Source: an uncultured Planctomycetota bacterium (GTDB lineage Bacteria; Planctomycetota; Planctomycetia; Pirellulales; UBA1268). From it: 9,578 bases of DNA. The DNA lies in the NCBI GenBank assembly GCA_905477565.1, contig CAJQGO010000228.1, positions 1-9,578 on the forward strand. The letters are read 5' to 3'. A program made the position numbers and the translations under genes. Positions 6,227 through 9,578 of this stretch are shown here, in pieces (position 1 is the first letter of the stretch; each line of letters begins with the position of its first letter). The notes beneath the pieces are model-generated. The model was not told the DNA's origin and did no database searches. It saw only the letters and a program-made list of their open reading frames with translations.

Positions 6227-6787
6227 GTGACTGCGGAATCACATCAAGAACCAACTGATAAGAAGACAGAGCGGCGGAGTTTTCTGACTGGTGCTCTAGC
6301 GATGCTGTGCGGAGGTCTTGCGACAGTTCCACCTTTGGGTGCTGCCCTGTGGGCGTTCCTCGATCCCCTACGTCGCTCATCGGGTGCAGCTACTTTCCTT
6401 CCACTGACTGATCTCACAAATATTCCTGCAGATGGTCAGCCTCGGCAATTTCCAGTGATCGCTGATCGAATTGACGCATGGACAGGATTCAAAGCCGAAC
6501 CGATTGGAGCAGTCTATGTGAAAAGAGAAGAGGGGAGTGATCGCGTGGAGGCTCTTTCCGCCACGTGCCCCCATGCCGGCTGCTTTGTTGAATTAGATAA
6601 GGCAGCAGGTTGTTTCCGCTGCCCATGTCATAACAGTAGTTTTACTCTTGATGGTGGTATTGTTGCACCAAGCCCAAGCCCTCGGTCAATGGATAGTCTT
6701 GAATGCGAGGTAAACAAGTCAGGTGCGGTATCTGTGAAGTGGCAGAATTTTTATTCAGGTACTGAAGAGAAGGTAGCGCGAGAATGA
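6227..6787 (+). CDS. Rieske [2Fe-2S] iron-sulfur subunit of a quinol:cytochrome c oxidoreductase
   Basis: In this 186-residue protein the N-terminus has ERRSFL (15-20), a twin-arginine signal, followed by one hydrophobic helix (about 21-45). Rieske proteins typically use this as an uncleaved Tat anchor, leaving the cluster domain on the periplasmic side. Cluster ligands are seen in CPHAGC (114-119: Cys114, His116) and CPCHNSSF (132-139: Cys132, His135), with Cys119 and Cys134 placed for the usual disulfide. The Ser that hydrogen-bonds the cluster in high-potential forms is present (Ser137), but the following Tyr is Phe139, and Gly is Asn136. It would take one electron from quinol bound to the cytochrome b and pass it to the c heme. 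Its stop overlaps the cytochrome b ATG by ATGA, so the two are one operon. The proteins are often named QcrA or PetA. Confidence 0.94.
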   Translation: MTAESHQEPTDKKTERRSFLTGALAMLCGGLATVPPLGAALWAFLDPLRRSSGAATFLPLTDLTNIPADGQPRQFPVIADRIDAWTGFKAEPIGAVYVKREEGSDRVEALSATCPHAGCFVELDKAAGCFRCPCHNSSFTLDGGIVAPSPSPRSMDSLECEVNKSGAVSVKWQNFYSGTEEKVARE

Positions 6788-8868
6788 CAGAGCCTCAGAA
6801 TCCTGACGCATCTGCGGATGCTCCCGTGTCAGCGAGCACACGCGGGCTTGGTGATTGGCTTGATAGCCGAACAGGCTATCGAGCCCTTATCCAAAGTGCA
6901 CTTTACGAACGAGTTCCAGGTGGGGCTCGTTGGCGCTACGTATGGGGAAGTACCCTTGTTTTCGCGTTCATGACGCAAGTGATTACCGGTTTGGTGCTTT
7001 GGGCGAGTTACTCAGCCAGCGCACAAACTGCGTGGGAAAGCGTCTATTTCATCCAGTACGAAATGACAGGAGGATGGCTCCTTCGAGGTATTCATCACGT
7101 GATGGCCCAGGCAATGATTGTATTGCTGGCTCTCCATGTCATGCAGGTTGTGATTGACGGTGCGTATCGAGCTCCTCGTGAAGTGAACTTTTGGTTGGGT
7201 CTTGTATTGATGACATTGGTTCTCGGTATGGCGCTTACAGGGTACCTTTTGCCGTGGGATCAGAAAGGTTATTGGGCGACACGCGTTGCTACCAATTTGG
7301 CAGGTCTTGTTCCATTCATCGGGCCATCGATCCAGCAACTTGTTGTAGGCGGTCCTGACTATGGCCACCACACACTTACACGGTTCTTTGCATTACATGC
7401 GGGATTTTTGCCGGCAACGTTGGTTCTCTTTCTTGTCTTGCATCTTTCGCTGTTTCGCAAACATGGCCTGCATGCTAAGCAACCAATCACTCGTCCCGAT
7501 GCAATGTTTTGGCCAGATCAGGTGCTCAAAGATGCGGTTGCGATGCTTGCTGTGATGGCAGTTGTTCTGGGAGTGATTCTCCTGCCAGCGTTGCGAGCAA
7601 TTCTTGCAGGGGAACCAATCGTTTCCGGTCATCTTGGAGCAGAACTTGGTGCGCCGGCCGATCCTTCCGAACCGTATGCTGCCGCCCGACCGGAATGGTA
7701 CTTTCTTTTTCTGTTCCAATTTCTCAAGGTTTTTGAGGGCTGGGGGGCGACGGGTGAATTCCTTGGAGCCATTGTCGTGCCGGGAGCGACGTTGGGTGTA
7801 ATGTTTCTTATGCCAATTTTGGGTCAGTGGAAACTTGGCCATCGTTTTAATGTCCTTTTTACGATTGCAATCTTGGCGGGAGCTGGCCTTTTGACAGCAA
7901 TGGCGGTACACGAAGACTATTACGCGCTCTGGGCGGACCGGTCTGCATTTGCAGATGTTGAAAAGGTACTCGACTCAACGGGAGGGGATAGCGAGAAGAT
8001 TGCAGCGGCACTTGGGCATGATGAAAAGAAAATCGCTGACTTTGAGAACAGGCGTCACAAGCTCGAGGCCATTCGTCGTTCCGAGGCGTTCCTGAGTGCT
8101 GTGAAGCAGGCTGGAATTGATGCTGATCGAGCGATAGAGCTCGCCGGACGCCCTGAAAAGATTCCACCTACTGGAGCACTGTCTTTGGTGCGTAGTGATC
8201 CACTGACACAAGGGCCGAGATTATTTGCACAGCACTGTGCGAGTTGTCATGCGCATGTTGATCCTTCTGTAGAAGGTGCAGAGCAGGTGTTTGCAAAAAG
8301 TTCTGCTGCAAATCTTTTTGAATTCGGAGGAGAATCGTGGGTTCGAGGACTGCTTGATCCCAAGCAGGTCGCCGGTGCTGCCTATTTCGGTAATACTGCG
8401 CACAGTGAAGGCGACATGGTGTCATTTGTTACAGATGATTTCACAGACGAAGATGTCTGGAATCGATCAGATAAAGAAGCAGTTGTATTCGCTCTTGTCG
8501 CAGAGGCTGGTCTGCTCACGGGCGCCGAAAACAAGAAGGCCATCAAGCGGGGGCAGGAGTTAATTGCTGATACCGATCGCTGCGGAAGTTGCCATCCGTA
8601 TGGAGAGAATGAGACAGAACGTGGCTACGCTCCTGACTTAAACGGATGGGGTTCTACGGAGTGGTTAGTAGGCATTATCACTGATCCAACCCACCAACGG
8701 TTTTATCCCGACACCAACGATCGGATGCCACGATTTGGTGTGGCCTCCGAAGGTGGTCTACCAGCCTTAACAAGTGAGCAGATTGAACTTATCAGCCGTT
8801 GGCTGCGTGGTTCCTGGTATCGGCCTGCGGTAAATAAAAAGGCGGAACCTGCTTCAGTTCGCCACTGA
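6784..8868 (+). CDS. Cytochrome b fused to a C-terminal di-heme cytochrome c (quinol:cytochrome c oxidoreductase)
   Basis: The protein has 694 residues. Residues 1-50 are cytoplasmic. A cytochrome b6-like part has four membrane segments (about 51-75, 98-124, 134-155, 197-223) with b-heme ligands His104/His118 (spacing 14) and His205/His220 (spacing 15, as in b6f). A subunit IV-like part has PEWYF (303-307, quinol oxidation site) and three segments (about 250-274, 325-347, 354-375). A charged, probably helical linker (376-470) leads to a cytochrome c part with CASCH (485-489) and CGSCH (600-604); Met545 and Met648 (DRMPRFG) are likely sixth ligands. Seven segments place the C-terminus on the periplasmic side, where c hemes are attached, which fits. 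The position of the b6 heme-ci cysteine is Val53, so a covalent ci heme is not expected. It replaces separate cytochrome b and c1 subunits and is coupled to the Rieske gene. Such b/c fusions are known in planctomycetes. Membrane spans are by eye. Confidence 0.93.
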   Translation: MTEPQNPDASADAPVSASTRGLGDWLDSRTGYRALIQSALYERVPGGARWRYVWGSTLVFAFMTQVITGLVLWASYSASAQTAWESVYFIQYEMTGGWLLRGIHHVMAQAMIVLLALHVMQVVIDGAYRAPREVNFWLGLVLMTLVLGMALTGYLLPWDQKGYWATRVATNLAGLVPFIGPSIQQLVVGGPDYGHHTLTRFFALHAGFLPATLVLFLVLHLSLFRKHGLHAKQPITRPDAMFWPDQVLKDAVAMLAVMAVVLGVILLPALRAILAGEPIVSGHLGAELGAPADPSEPYAAARPEWYFLFLFQFLKVFEGWGATGEFLGAIVVPGATLGVMFLMPILGQWKLGHRFNVLFTIAILAGAGLLTAMAVHEDYYALWADRSAFADVEKVLDSTGGDSEKIAAALGHDEKKIADFENRRHKLEAIRRSEAFLSAVKQAGIDADRAIELAGRPEKIPPTGALSLVRSDPLTQGPRLFAQHCASCHAHVDPSVEGAEQVFAKSSAANLFEFGGESWVRGLLDPKQVAGAAYFGNTAHSEGDMVSFVTDDFTDEDVWNRSDKEAVVFALVAEAGLLTGAENKKAIKRGQELIADTDRCGSCHPYGENETERGYAPDLNGWGSTEWLVGIITDPTHQRFYPDTNDRMPRFGVASEGGLPALTSEQIELISRWLRGSWYRPAVNKKAEPASVRH

Positions 8869-8897
8869 TATCTGCTTCGATCGGACCCTTCAGCGTT

Positions 8898-8913
8898 TCA
8901 GAAGTGATTCTGA
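8898..8913. terminator. Inverted repeat between convergent genes
   Basis: Bases 8898-8903 (tcagaa) pair exactly with 8908-8913 (ttctga) around a four-base loop, in the 75-base gap between the convergent cytochrome b/c and dehydrogenase genes. Position suggests a bidirectional terminator, but the stem is short and no T-tract follows on either strand, so the call is weak. Confidence 0.25.
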
Positions 8914-8943
8914 TAGCTTGCCTCGATGCAGGTGTCCGAGGGA

Positions 8944-9578
8944 TTATTCAATGCCTCCAAGAGCAGTTGCACGATGCACTCTCCCGACTCCAAGCATAAA
9001 AGCCGCTGTTCGTAGGGATACCTTTCGTGTCGAGGCGAGCTGCCAGACCTGCTCGAAGGCTTCACCAAGAATGCGGTCCAGTTCTTGCCGGACTCGATTC
9101 ATGCCCCATTGATAATGTTGACGGTTCTGTACCCACTCGAACCAACTAGCAGTGACACCACCTGCGTTACACAAGATGTCTGGAAGCACCGTGACGCCGA
9201 TCTCATCAAAGAATGCGTCGGCGGCAGGATTTGTCGGTGCATTTGCTGCTTCAATGACAATGGGTGCTTTGATGTGACCAGCATTTTCACTAGTCAGAAC
9301 GCCTCCAAGGGCGGCAGGAATCAGGACATCGCAGTTGCAGGAAAGAAGTTCCTGATGAGAAATGGCATCTCCTCCCTTGTAGCCAGCCAGCTTTCCGCCA
9401 TTGCTGTGGACGTAACGAATCATCTCGAGCACATCGAGTCCCTCTTCGCGGTGAAAGTTTGCGGTCGCGTCACCCACGGCGATTATTCGACATTCTGCAT
9501 CTCGGAGGAACTTCGCTGTGTGCGTGCCGACATTACCAAAACCTTGTATCACTACCCGCGTGCCGGGTATTCGTCTCC
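8944..9578 (-). CDS. gdhA: Glutamate dehydrogenase (C-terminal half; N-terminus beyond window edge)
   Basis: The frame is open to the window edge, so 210 residues are visible of a protein usually 410-450 long. They include the Rossmann dinucleotide-binding motif VIQGFGNVG (about 9-17), IPAALGG, VIEAANAPTNPAAD and DILCNAGGVTASWFEWVQN, then the family C-terminus AAFMLGVGRVHRAT. These are hallmarks of the Glu/Leu/Phe/Val dehydrogenase family, and the last ones are typical of hexameric bacterial glutamate dehydrogenase, which interconverts glutamate with 2-oxoglutarate and ammonium in the cytoplasm. The catalytic lysines lie in the missing N-terminal half, so activity cannot be confirmed. Coenzyme choice (NAD or NADP) is uncertain, although Asp at the end of the second strand (VGD) leans toward NAD. 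The apparent internal GTG start at 9552 is inside the Rossmann loop strand and is not the true start. Confidence 0.92.
   Translation of the reverse strand, partial: RRIPGTRVVIQGFGNVGTHTAKFLRDAECRIIAVGDATANFHREEGLDVLEMIRYVHSNGGKLAGYKGGDAISHQELLSCNCDVLIPAALGGVLTSENAGHIKAPIVIEAANAPTNPAADAFFDEIGVTVLPDILCNAGGVTASWFEWVQNRQHYQWGMNRVRQELDRILGEAFEQVWQLASTRKVSLRTAAFMLGVGRVHRATALGGIE

Noticed and set aside
7393..7911. Open frame of 172 codons antisense to the cytochrome b
   Set aside because: It lies fully inside a well-supported gene and its translation is low-complexity, basic and without motifs; it is a shadow of the coding strand.

Overview
This window looks like chromosomal DNA from a bacterium of the Planctomycetota, probably close to the Pirellulaceae. 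The main reasons are a Rieske gene overlapping a cytochrome b with a C-terminal di-heme cytochrome c, a moderate GC content, and the mixture of gene families. This placement is an inference from protein architecture, not from a search. No mobile element, prophage, CRISPR array, tRNA or rRNA was seen. Most of the window is housekeeping and bioenergetics.

Left part, minus strand (1-3873). Reading in the direction of transcription: a Ppx/GppA-family polyphosphate/(p)ppGpp phosphatase (3873-2272); a 232-base gap holding an 18-bp tandem duplication; a small exported protein of unknown function (2039-1698); a metallo-beta-lactamase/beta-CASP DNA exonuclease of the ligase-associated family (1651-563, GTG start); and the N-terminal part of its partner, an ATP-dependent DNA ligase (566 to the window edge). 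Exonuclease and ligase overlap by ATGA. They belong to a DNA-repair cassette that in other bacteria also contains an Lhr-type helicase and a metallophosphoesterase. The exonuclease ribosome binding site sits inside a near-perfect palindrome.

Centre, plus strand (4024-6095). The bifunctional riboflavin kinase/FAD synthetase RibF is divergent from the phosphatase, and the two probably share a promoter region with mirrored TATGAT boxes. RibF is followed by a DHH/DHHA1 phosphoesterase of the NrnA type (nanoRNase/pAp phosphatase).

Right part, plus strand (6227-8868). A two-gene quinol:cytochrome c oxidoreductase operon: a Rieske iron-sulfur protein with a Tat-type uncleaved anchor, overlapping by ATGA a 694-residue cytochrome b. 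The cytochrome b has b6f-like features: a 15-residue spacing in the second heme ligand pair and seven apparent membrane segments. It ends in a fused di-heme cytochrome c, so electrons could pass from quinol through Rieske to c heme within two polypeptides. A convergent gene at the right edge (8944-9578, minus) is the C-terminal half of a glutamate dehydrogenase.

No clearly undescribed system was found. The points most worth following are the palindrome over the exonuclease ribosome binding site, the small exported protein, the cytochrome b/c fusion with its redox-tuning residues, and the Gln in place of His in the HD-like motif of the phosphatase.
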